Origin: Blasia pusilla
Lineage: Eukaryota; Marchantiophyta; Marchantiopsida; Blasiales
Assembly: GCA_050084515.1 (NCBI GenBank)
Contig: CM114275.1
Location: 8,246,001-8,310,000 of the forward strand
Length of the DNA stretch: 64,000 nucleotides
Reading direction: 5' to 3'
Each line of letters starts with the position of its first letter. Position 1 is the first letter of the stretch. This document shows, piece after piece, positions 36,501-49,126 of this stretch. A program made the position numbers and the translations under genes. The notes beneath the pieces are model-generated. The model ran no database searches. It was not told the DNA's origin and worked only from the letters and a program-made list of their open reading frames with translations.

Positions 36501-38295
36501 TCAACACTCAGTAGTAGACTGCCTCCAACCTAGGTCCACACTCTATAAATTTCTTGAAAGCTATAAGCTTCATACGTATCCATACCTTGTACAATCATAA
36601 TTGAATATTAGCTCATGACATCTATAGTCCCACAACAAACTTGCCCAATGTGTCATGAAAAGGTCAAGGGAAAGGGGGCCTTTGCATTACTAAGGGCATT
36701 GTCCATAGTAGTATGGTCTAGAGTCTAAAGATCCTTGTCTCTTTAGGGAAATCAATGCTCCTATCCACAACACAAACTCCCTCCTACAAGGTGAATAACT
36801 CTTCTACAAGTGGCTCAAGGTAAGTGTTTAGATAATAAGAGCTAGCCATCTTTAGCTCTACAACATGTAGTTCGAGAAATGGTCATCAAGGAGAGCCTCC
36901 ATGCCATTGACACAAAACTCATCGAGTACCTCCTCGAGGCACTTGTTGTCACCCTCCTCATCAAGATCTAATCTGCCATCCTTGTTGGTGGATCTTCTAT
37001 CATCCTTGTATCCTCCCTTAGTTTTGCTCAATAGAGAGCCTCGTGGAGAGTTTGAGCAATCCTTGGGCATTCTCTTGGTCTCAATTTTTTTGTATGAGGA
37101 GGATGAAAGGGTATCCCATATTATGAAAAGTTACTCCAACTTACGATGCCTCCAAGATGAGGGAATTAGAGCTTAAGTGCTCCAATGAGGATATCAATAA
37201 CAACATTCACAAACAAAGACGAAGGAGAATATGCTTTTTATTATGCACTTTTAAATGATATATCATCATTTTTTCATAGGTCTTCCCCATTCGCAACTAA
37301 CAAATATCTCCTTGCATATCTTTATGGTTTTGGTAGCGATGATGGAAATGTAAAAATCTTCATCCCATCGTAAACCAAATCATCCGTGTCGTCCCTCCAC
37401 ATATGTACTCCTGCATGGTGTTTCCCTCAAACCTTGAATCAATGACTAAATGCATATATATTCTTACACGTCTAGACTCGAGGTTATGTCCCCTTGGTCT
37501 AGGATTTGATGACTTAAGTGTTCCATGTTGGCTGGTCAACCTCAATCTCAAGGGAGGTGGTGGTGGTGGGGGCATGGACATTGATGATTAGAAAACAAAA
37601 ATTCCTAAACCATGTATGTACCTACATGCAGATATTTTCTCAACGTAATGCCAAGAAATCAATGGACAACCAAATCATCACAACGAAGGCTTCTATGGGG
37701 ATTAATACTTGTGTTGGACCCACATGGTTTGGATTGCATCATCCATATGCTGCGATGTGGGTATTAGTCTTCGGTACACACACCCACCTTTGCATTTGAC
37801 ATTGGGTGTATGGGCACAACACCTTCTAGTAAGAGAATCATGTGTGGCTTGAGAATTCTTCAACACTCACCTTGGTCGGCGTATGAGACTCGTGTGCAAC
37901 TTGAGTGGGTGCAAATGTGTAGTACTAGCACAATTTTCTAGCCTCTTGGTTCTACTCACACTCTAGGATCCTTTGATACACGTGGGATAATACCACATGA
38001 CTCCATAGTGCATCCAATTTCCGCTTTGTTCGTGGTATTGCTAGAGGGTACTTGGGAAGATTCAAAATAAGGTAGAAGTGGGAGAAATACAAATGAAATA
38101 CAATAAGAAGATGGAGGTTGATTAAGGACATCTCGGGGGTCTCACTTCCGCGGAAGAGACCCATCATGTACGACAAAGTATAGGGTTTTTTAATTCAATT
38201 TTGGGGAAGAACTTAAGGGTATTTTTAATATAGGGAAACACTTATAAAAAAATAGGGATTTACTAATTCTTTGTACATTGAATATTTTCTAGGAA
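33534..38295. other. AT-rich spacer without a recognised gene
   Basis: Long AT-rich stretch. Only short open frames are present. The minus-strand frame at 36858-37070 is acidic and protein-like (LDLDEEGDNKCLEEVLDEF) but I cannot place it; a transposon remnant is possible. Nothing else supported. Confidence 0.5.
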
Positions 38296-38940
38296 GTAAG
38301 GGGGAGATTAAAAAATAGGACACCAAATTTAGGGTTTACAATTTTTATTTTCATGTGTGGGAGTTTATTTGAAGTTCTGATTTTTTTCCCAATCTTGCTA
38401 GGCTTGGAGTGTCTCTTTGGGAAAAGTTTCATGATTTTTTGAATCCTGGTTGAAGGGGAGGGGACAAAAAGAGGGGTCAAGGAGGAAGAGGAGGGCTTCG
38501 AGTAGGAAAGTTCCAAATCTTTGTTAATTTTCATATCCATATTGAGTTATGTTTTGTTCCAACCATTGGATGGTGTTGACACTTGGCACATACCTTTATA
38601 TTAAATCCCTTGCAAACTTCAACGGCTCAGATTTGCTATCTTGGCTTCCATGCTCAAACAAAAAATAGAAGACCATTTTTTGGGTTTAGGATTTTTATTT
38701 TCATATGTGGGAAGTTTTGATTTTTCCCCTATGTTCATGGGCTTGGATTGTGCTTTTGGGAAAATTTGTGTGATTTTTGGAACCCTGGTTGAAGGGGAGG
38801 TGACAAAAAGAGAGGTCAAGAAGGAATGGTTGTTTGAAGTCTAGGAATTCCTATGTTTGGACTGGTTCCTTTTTCTTAGGCTTGGATTAATTCTTTAGTT
38901 GGAAAAAATTGGATGATTTTTGGAACCCTAATTTTTTCTA
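38296..38940. repeat. three diverged direct repeats
   Basis: Related blocks at about 38330-38495, 38690-38830 and 38870-38940. Shared strings include TTTTTATTTTCAT, GGCTTGGA, CCTGGTTGAAGGGGAGG (first two) and GATTTTTGGAACCCT (last two). Confidence 0.7.
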
Positions 38941-39137
38941 AATTTGAATTGGCAAGGTATGTGGCTTTGGTCATATTATGTTTTGTAGATTTTTTTTAGT
39001 TGAAAATTCTTGTGTTTGAAAGGGAGAGTAGTATGTTTTATTTTTTATATTTTCACAACACACTACTCAGCCGTAGATCGAACAGATTGTTCTAACTTGG
39101 GATGCGGAGGCATGCTTTGGAGTCTCGGACGTGGGCA

Positions 39138-39270
39138 TTGGAGCTCTGCACTCTCTTGCGCAACAAAAATTCCTCGTTTGTAGCTCTTGCGCGGCATTCA
39201 TTGGAGTCTCGTTTGGAGCTCTGCACTCTCTTGCGCAAAAAAATTCCTCATTTGTAGCTCTTGCGCGGCA
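39138..39270. repeat. 75-bp tandem repeat, 1.8 copies
   Basis: Units start at 39138 and 39213, each beginning TTGGAGCTCTGCACTCTCTT and containing TGTAGCTCTTGCGCGGCA. Copies are nearly identical, so the duplication is recent compared with the surrounding repeats. Confidence 0.85.
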
Positions 39271-39792
39271 GAAATTTATCTGTTTCTCTCGTCTTTCCGG
39301 TTGGTTGCTGCTTTCTTGAAGGTGCTCAGTGGCAGTAGTGGCGTCGTTGGCCGCTGAGTGCACTCCAAGTAAGAACCTCTTTGAGACGGTTGAGGGGGGC
39401 GGGGTTTGAAATGTGGACGGAGAGTGATTGAAAGAGAAAAAGGAATCAACCAATGTACAAGGGACCCGAAAAGGGCCATGCAACTCCGAATGTAATTCTT
39501 GCAATCCATGTAATCAGACAAACACAGAGAGAAACATAGACAGATCCAGAGGTTGAAGAACCGGCCATATGTACATCTCCCAATGCGGACTCTTTTATTC
39601 AACGACTTCCTCTCTATTATGATACTTAGGTGAGGCTTAAATCCCGATCTTTGAGGATTAAACCTCGTGTCTCATTCTTCCGATTCTTGCAAATGCTTGA
39701 ATTCCAACGGTCGGGTTGAGTTGAGTCGATTGATTGTATTTCCCATAGGAACCTGAACTGAAATTTGATTCTAGATCTAGACTAACCCATAC

Positions 39793-39963
39793 GTTTGGCC
39801 ACACACACAAATAGGAGAGAGGGGAGAGAAGCTCTCTGGAGGCCAGAAGCTGGGAATTGCAATCGCCCAATCCATGCAGAAGAATCCGACTGTCATACTG
39901 TTGGACGAAGCGATCCGTGCACTAGATGTAGGTTCTAAGCAAGTCATTCAAGAGGCACTTGAT
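39793..39963 (+). pseudogene. orphan ABC-transporter nucleotide-binding-domain fragment (ABCB-like)
   Basis: A 57-codon stretch without an ATG encodes the second half of an ABC ATPase domain: TQIGERGEKLSGGQ (signature), then IAIAQSMQKNP, VILLDEA (Walker B), RALD in place of SALD (D-loop) and VIQEALD. Order and spacing match ABCB/MDR-type transporters. The Walker A region is absent upstream, and no H-loop (AHRLST) follows; the frame runs on as unrelated codons to a TGA at about 40045. It is either a captured exon or a decayed gene remnant. No other exons of a transporter were found nearby. Confidence 0.8.
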
Positions 39964-42500
39964 CCTCTCTCTCTCTCAGATCAGTTTTCTGACGCCAAAC
40001 CCGTGTCCACTCATAGACGTGCGAACTTTCTTTCTACGAGGAATTGAGACGATACTCGCTCAAAGAGCTGAGACAAAACTCGCTCCTCTGAGTGGAAATT
40101 TGTCCCGTAGGACTACTGACGGGCAGCAATCAACCACTCCCGACGCCACCACAATGCTCACCTCCAGGTCAATACATATTCCCTCTCAAGGATTTAGACG
40201 AGACTCGCCCAACTGTTGGAGTATCGGGTATACAGTAGCACCGACGGATGGACGAGTGTGCCATACCTGCACGCAAATGGCTGCATGTGGACAATTCCCA
40301 TGACCTCAACTGAAATTCCGCACACACTGCAGAGGTGAGAAACAAGAGGAGCAGCTGCCATGGCAGTTGTAATCGAGTGTACTCTCATAAGGAGCAAGGG
40401 AACGAGGCGTCATGAACTTGAGAATGTTGGGCCCCCAGAGATTCAGAAATGGTAGACAACTGGGGAGAGGAAGAGGCGCAGAGAAGGTTGTCCTACATCC
40501 GTTTGGGCAACCGCTCCACCATAGCTAGCGGACCATGAGAGCAGAGAACACTATCCATGTGCATTGTCACATACAGTCACTCCATGGTAGAACCCCGTGG
40601 CTACTGGGTGGCAAATCCAGATTAGCAATCTAGCTTGTGGAGAGGTGAGTGCTGTCATTGTTTCTTGAGTCACTTCCCATCAGAGCTGTATCTCTATTCT
40701 TTGCAACACTCTCTCACTTTCACTCTCTCATTGTAGGGCACTAAGACGTGCGAGTGCTACTGGCCGGCCCCAGGCGTACAGAGCGAGCGTGATGCTCTCT
40801 TTGCCTTTCCGTTTCTCAGGAACTTGGGCATTGTTTGCAGCGGTCCGAGTCTAGGATAGTATTTTTTTTCGCTCGCTACCCTCCATTTCTTGTTGGCGGG
40901 TCTGGCCATAGCTTTCTTAAGTGTCGTGGTGGAGCGAGCTAGGAGGGGGAGCAGTTGTAGAGTGGTGGGGAGCTCAATGTGGATTTTGGATAGGTACGTT
41001 GAGAGAAATTGGAGCAATCGGAGTAGTGTTTGATCGATGAATCGTCTCGTCGTCTTGATATGATGGTAGTCCAAAAAGGTTGGACGATTCGAATTCTTCA
41101 TGAATGCTCCTTTCTTGTGATGTGAGGCTTATGAGAGTTTCCTACCACAAAACCTCTCTCTCTCTCTTTGAACTTAATGGGAGTGCATTAAGTTCAAAGA
41201 GAGAACGTCATCGGCATTGGGAATGGAAGGGGTGGGATTTCAATAGAGGGGGGAAAATTGACAGTGGTTCTTACTGTTTGAGGTACGCTGCGCATGTAGG
41301 TAGTATGGGTAGAGGATACCAAAAATCAATTCAGATTTGATTCAGCTTTGATTCGCTCCATGTTTGAAAATGGATCTCCCAAAAAATCAAAGGTGCCAAT
41401 TTCATCTCACTACTTGTGGTTCTTGAGCAAAGAATGTCGATTTCCTCGCTAGCCTGCTCTCTTCTTTCTTTAAAGTGAGCCCATTAACATACTTCATTAG
41501 AGGTGCTTCATTAAATGCCTTCGCGGGATTACTAGCCAAGGAAGATATCTTTGGATGATAGGGTTCATTTTATTAGAATAGAGTTTGTTCTAACAATAAG
41601 GATTGTGGTACAAATTCTCACATATTATACCACCAACCACAAAGGGGCTCTCGGTGGATCCTTGTTGTGGCTTTGCAGCCTTAATGAAGCAAAGAAGAAA
41701 AGAATGCGGCATGATAGTTGCCAAAGAGTAACTATCAAGTGAAGCTACTTCTATTGCTGCTTTAGAGCATGGATCCCACATCTATTGGATGCACATATGA
41801 TTGTTTGGCAGCCACAGTATACCTCTACTGCTAGCCTCAGTGAGATAAGACTATCACTCTCAAGGAGCTGGTATTTCGCCGTGATGATACTTTTAGATGA
41901 ATTCACTTGCAATAGTCTTTGTAATGATCACAAAGAGCTTTCATCCTAGATTTCCTTGTACAATAAAAATTTGAGTTGTAACCTCTTATCGCCTCAAGCA
42001 AGGCTTTTGCTCACTCCTCTTCAATGTGGGGAAAATTTCTTCAAATACCCCGGAATCGAGCGACATGTCCTAGAGTTTCGGCTTGGAATTCTCCAATAAC
42101 CGCATCTGAGACTCCAGGGGTAATTGTATTTGAAATCCACGCAAAATGGTTTAATACATTTAGTAAACTATTCAAGATGTATAATAGTATGGATAAGATG
42201 TAAAGCCTCAATTCGAGACTACTACGTTTATGCTTGTGTCTGCATTAACGTCAATTGATTTAGCAAGTTTGGCCACTAGATTTTGGGATTGAGGATTGAG
42301 GATTTAGAAGAAAATGTTTGCCATGTGGTGGCTTTAAACGCAATATCTTAAATTAAGGAGGTGACATCAATGTGTATACTCCTATGGCATCCAAAATGCT
42401 ATAACCTCTCGTGAAGAATTGATTTGGATCTGATTTGTGATGTTGTATTCTCTATTATGGTTTGTATAACAGGTTCTTGTGTGTATCCCCATAATTTCCA
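39964..42500. other. spacer without a recognised gene
   Basis: Mixed composition. A 17-bp perfect hairpin with a 6-nt loop lies at 41163-41202 (arms 41163-41179 and 41186-41202) inside a CT/GA-rich stretch. The flanking open frames match nothing I know. Confidence 0.5.
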
Positions 42501-45500
42501 ATGTTGACCTATACTAGAGCTAGTATTACATTGGTTGAAAAGAGGGGTGAAGGAGAGAATGATGAGCCTATTTGTGTCTTAGGTTACTTAGATGGGCAAA
42601 CACTAGCAGATCTGTGTCTGAAATGTTCTGCAATTGTGGAATTTGATTTCTGGGACTTCAGGCTCCCTGGTAGAACGCATCGGAATGCAGAGAAGGTAAT
42701 TCTGCTGATGGAATTGGATGGTATAGTAGGTGTCATTCAACAATTACATGTAGGACCATTGTGGGAGGACAATGCAAGTGTCCTCTCAATCTTTTGCAGC
42801 CACCGTGTCTACTGTAGCCGAGACTGTAGCAGATTCAACTCTTGTGTATGAGAACCATACTAAAATTGAGGCACATCCGGTGGGTTCAATTGATATCTCA
42901 AACCAAGGTTCTGTTCGGACCTCGTTTGAGTCAGTGTTGATGGCAGATCCAACTGCAAAATGCTGGAATGATGAGTTCATCAGATTAGGGAAGTGGGTTG
43001 AGAAGAATGGATACAAGGACCAAAATTGGAGGATGAGGACATGGGATGATGGAACAGATGTCAGAGGACACCTAGAGTGTTTGGAGTGTAGAGTGAACTA
43101 TGGGAATGCAGAGAATTTCCAAAATGTGAAAGCTATTGCAAATTGCTTTAGCAATTTTAGGACAAAGCATCTAGTTAACCCGAAACACAAGGATAGCTTC
43201 TATAAGAGAAGAAAATTTCCTACATCATTGATAGAGCCTAGTGATATTGTTCACAGATCTCATTTTGATCATGGTGAGGCCATCTCTAGAGGACTAGAGA
43301 TTGTCTCCCAACTGAATAGGATGTTGGGGGTGACAGTGAGGTGTTCTTTGTGACACTATCTCCCACAAATCCTCAGTATGCCAATATGTCATAGCTATTT
43401 AAGGTCACGTGTAGGGTCTATGGAAAGTTGCATATAGACATGTGCCCAAAGAAGCTGAATTTGGATCATAATTTGAGACAACACATGGTTAGCCGGGATC
43501 ACTTGGATGCCTCTGAGGTCAAGGAGGCTTCTGTGGAGATTGCATTGAGGTCTGGGAAGAGAGGAAGACCAAGGAAAGCAGATACCAAGGATCAACACCC
43601 ATCACAGGGATCAATCCTGAGGTTCTTTACAGGAGATAAGTTCAATGCTGGGAGCTCTTCAGGGAAAGGTGGGTCACATCCAACAATAGATCTAGGACTA
43701 AGTTTGCTTTGTTGGGGATTGTGGGATGAAATGGTAAAGTGGAGAGGAGATCGGATGGATGTCAAGGCTGTTCTTGATGATCAAGAGGGAGGGGCCTTGT
43801 GGGATTGTGAGTTAACGTGTTGTGCACAGGTTTACAATCCTACTCTAGAGTCTATAGTGACCATTCATGGTTGTTTTAGACACAAGCAATGTGAAAGGTT
43901 GTCTTACAATGGTGGCGGGTTTATGAACCTAACATGTAGTAAATGTGAGTCAGTAAAGCGATTGGATGATTTCCATGGTTAGGTGCACAGGGAAGCAGAA
44001 GCTTCAGTGCCAAGAGGAGCCAGAGATACCAGTGGGGGGATACGGTTGGATTGTCTCACCAAGACAGAGCACAGAAAGCACGTTGCAAATTTAACTTCCA
44101 AATTCAAAAAGCAACGATGGCTTCTATCACAGTATGCTGCCAAAGTAGCTGCCTTGAGTACTAGGCGGAGGAAGCTATAGGAATTTTTAGGAGTAGCTAC
44201 AAATAGGAAGGATCTGAGATTGTTCCTTAGGTTTATAGTGAATGGGCATAGGACTGGATTATTTGGTGGCAAAGAAGGGTTATGGGATTCCATGACAGAT
44301 GTTGCTAGAAATCTAACAAGGGCTGCCAAGGCTTTTAGGTACGGTAAGAGAACCAAAGCCATAGCCCAAGCAATGCTACAATTTGGGTCCAAGTCTAAAA
44401 ACATTGAAGCGAGATAGAGCCAAGTTACTACCCTTCAGAGTTGGATTACGTAAAGAGATATTTGTGGAGGTTGGCAGAATTTTTTCTGCATCAAAGCAAA
44501 CTCTTGGAATTGAAGGAGATGTCCTTGTAATATTTTCAGAGGATGAAACAAGCATTAAGGAGAGGCCTAGGTGAGTGTTTGAGATTCAATACAACAAATT
44601 AGAAGCCAGATTCAATACAACAAATTATAAGCCTTTGAACAATTTTTTTCCTTGTGAATACAACCTAACATTAAAGAGTCATGTCTGACAGATGGGAGGC
44701 CAAGTATGATACCCTGATTGGGTTTTGTGGGCCCAAAGAGGCACACCAATGTTCATATGGAATGGAAGTACTGGTCGGGGAGGGTGATGAGGGCTACCAC
44801 AAGATTGTAAGTACTTTACAGGGTTATTGTAAAGACATGTATGTAAGAGTTGTCATTGTAAATCCTCTTCATGAATCTATGCCTAAATTGGCCATCTGTG
44901 TTACTGCCACGTGTAACAAGTTCACTGCAGAGTGGGTGAGACAACAATGGGTGCAACTGGAAGCAATGTGGGATGAGTATTGTCGGCTTGATGTCAGGTC
45001 GTTATTAGGACATGCCAATGACGGGGATGCTTGTCGAGAAAACTAATGATGGAGGATTTTAGGGGTGTTAACTCTACTGCACCTAGATATAGTGTGGGGT
45101 GGGAAGGATGGCAATATTCTGTCTCTATTCTTCCTAATGGTGATCTGTATGGCTTTGGAGACCAAGATGCACCTCACAATGGGAAGAAAGCAATTAATCC
45201 ATTGGAAAGATGCTCAGCTCCTTGTGTCCTTGGAAATCAACATGCATCTCTGTCATATGTGACAAATATCTATAACCACTACAAAATTCATGAGCATGGC
45301 TTGAAGTGGGATGATGTGAATAGGACTGATAGGCAAAATTGGGGTGGGCCTCAACGAATTGCTTCAAAGAGAGTGCAAGCTTGTTTGCAGGATATGTTTG
45401 AGAGAATGGATATTCGCCATGACAGAAACCTAGGGACCCAACTATACTTGGAGGTTTGTGGTAATTACATTGATATTTTCTTTTCACGTAAGCATGGCTT

Positions 45501-45570
45501 GAGGAGTCGTGTAGTTTTGGCATCTAAAGTGTCATGGTTCTTTCAACTTTGGAGACAAGATAGATGTTAA
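42501..45570 (+). mobile_element. decayed DNA-transposon transposase gene with zinc fingers, AT-hook and an intron
   Basis: Collinear coding pieces in shifting frames: 42501-42851, 42772-43353, about 43400-44417 (one frame with in-frame stops at 43980 and 44178), 44383-44570, 44692-45028 and 45031-45570. Recognisable parts are two Cys/His clusters (CLECRVNYG...H; DMCPKKLNLDHNLRQH), an AT-hook (KRGRPRK), then a DDE-like catalytic region with EDET, LIGFCG, GHANDGDA and QDAPHNGKK. A true intron is preserved at 44571-44691 (AG/GTGAGT to CTGACAG/A), rejoining ERPR to WEAKYD in frame. A frameshift sits near 45028. Terminal inverted repeats were not found. I believe similar transposases occur in other eukaryotes but cannot name the superfamily. 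Confidence 0.7.
44582..44633. repeat. 26-bp tandem duplication inside the transposase intron
   Basis: Units 44582-44607 and 44608-44633 differ at one base. Both start AGATTCAATACAAC and end AAGCC. It lies wholly within the intron, so it does not affect coding. Confidence 0.85.
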
Positions 45571-47137
45571 ATTCTAAGTCATTTCCTTGATATTGAGTAG
45601 GATGATACTTCATGCTTTTCATTTTTGAAAGAGTTTCACTTCTTTTAGTAAAGGTTTCCATCATATCCTGAACCCCTATCCTCTATTTGATTACATATAT
45701 ATGACAATATAAAGAAAACCAATTTATACTAAGGGAGGTCAAATATTTTTTGGATATGGGTTCCTACCCAAGGCTGCACACTAACGGACTTGTGAAGACA
45801 AGTCCGGACAAGCCATCCGGCACTTGTTCTTGCTCCGTAGCTCGGATCCCTACTACAACCCCTACTTGCATCCCCATTATCTTTTGCCAAAGTCTTAAAT
45901 TGATTCCCAAGTGCACAATAGTAAGACTCTTTGTAAGACGTTCCAAGTATTTCATCTTCATGCATTTAAGTGGCTTGGTTAACCTATCGACAATAGACTT
46001 GTCACTTAAAATTCGCCCCCTGGAAATAAAATTTTGATTTTAAATTCGCCCCACAAAGTATTTACACCATAGATAATTGACTTCCTTTTATAGGTCCACA
46101 TGTTCTTTATATTAGTTTCATGCCCATGCTATGCACAAAAAGGTAATTCTTTTGATTTGAGACCATTAATAATTATCTCATTTCTCCTTTTAAAGGAGAG
46201 GAAATTCCTGTCTGAATAATTTTTTGTTCAGACACGGAATTTCCCTTCCCCACAAAATTTACACTCACCATAGTGTCATGGGGCGCTTTAAAATCAAAAT
46301 CGTAAGTGTATTATCATTTCATCTTATTGTACATACCCTGTTGACAATAATAGTATAGATGCACTATCTCCACATTTTGAGAACATGGGTTATCACCTAA
46401 ATGCTGGGGTGGAAATGAATCAGGTTTGGCATTGACACAACCTAAAATGGTAGTACAACATTAAAATAGCACATTCTATGAAAAAGTGTTCCGATCTAAG
46501 ACACAACTACGCCATGCTCTACAACACAAACACATACAAACATCAATGCAAGTGTAAGTTGATCAAACTGGCAAAAGCTTACAAAAAGAACCGTGGACTG
46601 ACTTACTATTGACAAAACACGTATAAAGTGAAAGACAATCCAGCAGCTTCATATCTGGATCAATCATCATATTTGAGTCGGAGTAGATCAGAAAGAGCAA
46701 ATCTTTAGAAGAAGTGCCACCAAACTCAGTTCTCATAATACTCCTTCATTACACTAGTGCAATACAATCACACTGTTCAACCTCACAGACTTCTCCTTCT
46801 CTGCAGTTCTACTCCTCCACAGTGGGCTCCCCAGGAGTTTTGATCAGTTCATTTCATCCCCCTTTTCTGTTGTTTCCCAAATGTTGGTTTCATCCCCCTC
46901 GTCAAGATGAGGTCTTTTCTTCAGGTTCTGTTTATATTCCTTACTGTGTGTGTGATGGAAGGAAGGACTTTATAGAAGTAAATGGGATAGCATCTCAAGA
47001 AGAAACACTTCTTTTTCCCCCAAATCCAACAACCGGATGTTCCTTTGTGGAATTCGCCCTCTGATACCAAGCAATTTGGGTTTCAGATCTGTGGTCTCTT
47101 CAGCCAAAGATGACAGTGTTTGCAACAGCACAGAATC
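45571..47137. other. spacer and probable 3' UTR of LEW1
   Basis: No gene. The right portion should hold the 3' UTR of the minus-strand LEW1 gene. Two adjoining inverted repeats occur at 46183-46244: TCTCCTTTTAAAGGAGA (near-palindromic), then arms 46200-46216 and 46227-46244 with one extra base on the right. Confidence 0.5.
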
Positions 47138-49126
47138 TTATCTGCCATACCGGTGGGTTTTGGTTGCGAACTGCCGGAGAGCTGCTACGAAGGAGCTTGC
47201 AGTCAAATCCTTCAGTGATCCCATATGTCTGCAACAAACACTACCGAAAGTCAACTATCTGCAGTAAGTTTGATCAGATGGATGCTACACTGGTATACTC
47301 CATATCTGATGAGAAAGTATTTCTATGGCCCCAAAGTCCCAAACGGTTTTACCTTTACTTAGTTTTCTCATGACAAAGGCTCTAACCAGTCTCCATGGTC
47401 ATACTGTTTGAATTTCTTACTTTAGCTTGCTTTGCTACACATGGATGTCGTCACACAACTGAAATGAGTCAATTCAACTGGAAGCGTCACTCACTCATCA
47501 GAACCTAGCTTCAGACCAAATTGTACTTACACAATCTCCGTAAGTCGTAGACGCCAGGGAGGGAATCCCAGAAGACTTCTTGTAGTGCTGAACAGAAGTA
47601 AAAGATCTGGATCAGGTCCTTGGCATCCTGCATGACTAACTTTCAGTTCCTTGCCTTCGTAGGTTCCAAGTGGATCAAAGACTAGAGCTGGGTGGGTAAT
47701 GACAGCAAGCTAGGTGAAACTAGGAACAGTCTGGGATATGAAAATTGAATAAGCAAAGAAGTTCAGCAGGAAAAAGAAGGTGCAGAAAGGAAGGGCAGAA
47801 GTGACAATACCTGTTGCTTGTAAGCTCTCGTTGATCTCTTCTTCTGTCAAATTTGGTAACCTTGAATAATGGTTGTCAGCACCATGAATTTTGTAAGCAA
47901 TCTCACAAACATTTCTGGCAGCCCTCACCAAAGATTCTTTCCCATCTTCAAGCGATAAAAGCTCCACTTTCATATGGCAAACTTGAGCCGTTTCCACTAG
48001 TGGCCGATCACTGACAAAATCAGCATCAGGAAATTCACTTATCCTTCTCCTCAAACTGCACAAATCGCTTGGTAAGGGCTCTTCAAGTTTCGCTTTAGTA
48101 AGAAAGTCGATGTTGGTTGCTTGGCAGTTGGTGGATTGGCCCTCCCTGGGGTTCTGTGAATCATTGAGTTCTGAAAGCAATTCTGCCTACACAAACATTT
48201 ATCCCATGTTCTGAAGTGCACGTGACTGATTGACTCATCAGACACTTTTCAGATCTTACTCCCTATTGTTAGCCAGCCGACAGGAAAACCCTGCAATTGC
48301 ACAAAGCAAAACTAGTTCTTACACAGTGAAGTGACCAAAGACTATCTCCAGGACAAACTTTCCTACCGTTGTATCTACATATTGAAATCGGGACTGATGT
48401 ATAAGCAGTACCAGCTTGCCCGAATAACAGTGAATTTTCTGGTCTTTCGTCTCCAAGCTGTTGAGAGTACTCTGGAGTTGAACCTGTGAACGTTTCAGAG
48501 TACCTGTGGATACAGCAACATGAACCATTCAAGCATGTATTCGAACTTACATGAAACCGTGGCAGGAGTATCTCCACAAATTCTAGACCGTAATAAAGCT
48601 TGTAGAATCAACACCACGTATCAATTTATTCTTTGTTCAATGTTTCACTCGAGGGAACCCCATCAGAGTTCCCCATCAGAAGAAGAGGAGGAAAAAAAAA
48701 GGAGGTTTCTCATGAGATGAAGAAGAAGAAGAAAAAGAGTAAGAATAAGAATAAGAAAGTACCAGCTGGATCGTAAAGGGTGACATGACCCACGTTGGCT
48801 ACACTCAACCAGAAAATCAGCTGTGGGATTTTCCTGCCCAGCTCCATCGCTTCCTGGCTCTCGAACACCACTGCTATTGTCAACAACTTGTCTCGCTTGG
48901 CCCCAGCAATCTCGTACAACTGACCCTTCCTGTCACCACTCGCCGAGCACACATATCTCCCCAAACGTGAGAACACGTCTCTGGCAAACCAGACAACTGT
49001 GACCCATGCATGGAGGATTCGCCACAGCGACCACGCGATCACCTCAGGTATGATTGCCCGCTTCGTTGGTGTCAAATGAGGAACACGCTCCATTCTCCCG
49101 TTCCTCATCGTCAATTCCGCCCTCAT
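47138..49126 (-). CDS. LEW1: LEW1/NUS1-type subunit of cis-prenyltransferase (dolichol synthesis)
   Basis: Homologue of plant LEW1 and animal Nogo-B receptor/NUS1, the non-catalytic partner of the ER cis-prenyltransferase that makes dehydrodolichyl diphosphate. Exons: 48763-49126, 48367-48503, 47811-48186, 47531-47627, 47138-47228; all GT-AG with matching phases, 354 residues. The start is the first ATG after an in-frame TAA. Residues about 25-48 form an N-terminal membrane helix; then [10 protein letters not shown] and [61 protein letters not shown], and a C-terminal R-x-G (HRYGR) of the type that contacts the catalytic subunit. Compared with about 250 residues remembered for Arabidopsis LEW1, exons 2-3 add roughly 80 residues between the DPAG and HMKVEL blocks. 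Confidence 0.9.

Noticed and set aside
46714-47064. 116-codon plus-strand open frame
   Set aside because: Lies in the probable 3' UTR of LEW1 on the other strand, has no recognisable motifs and no splice partners.
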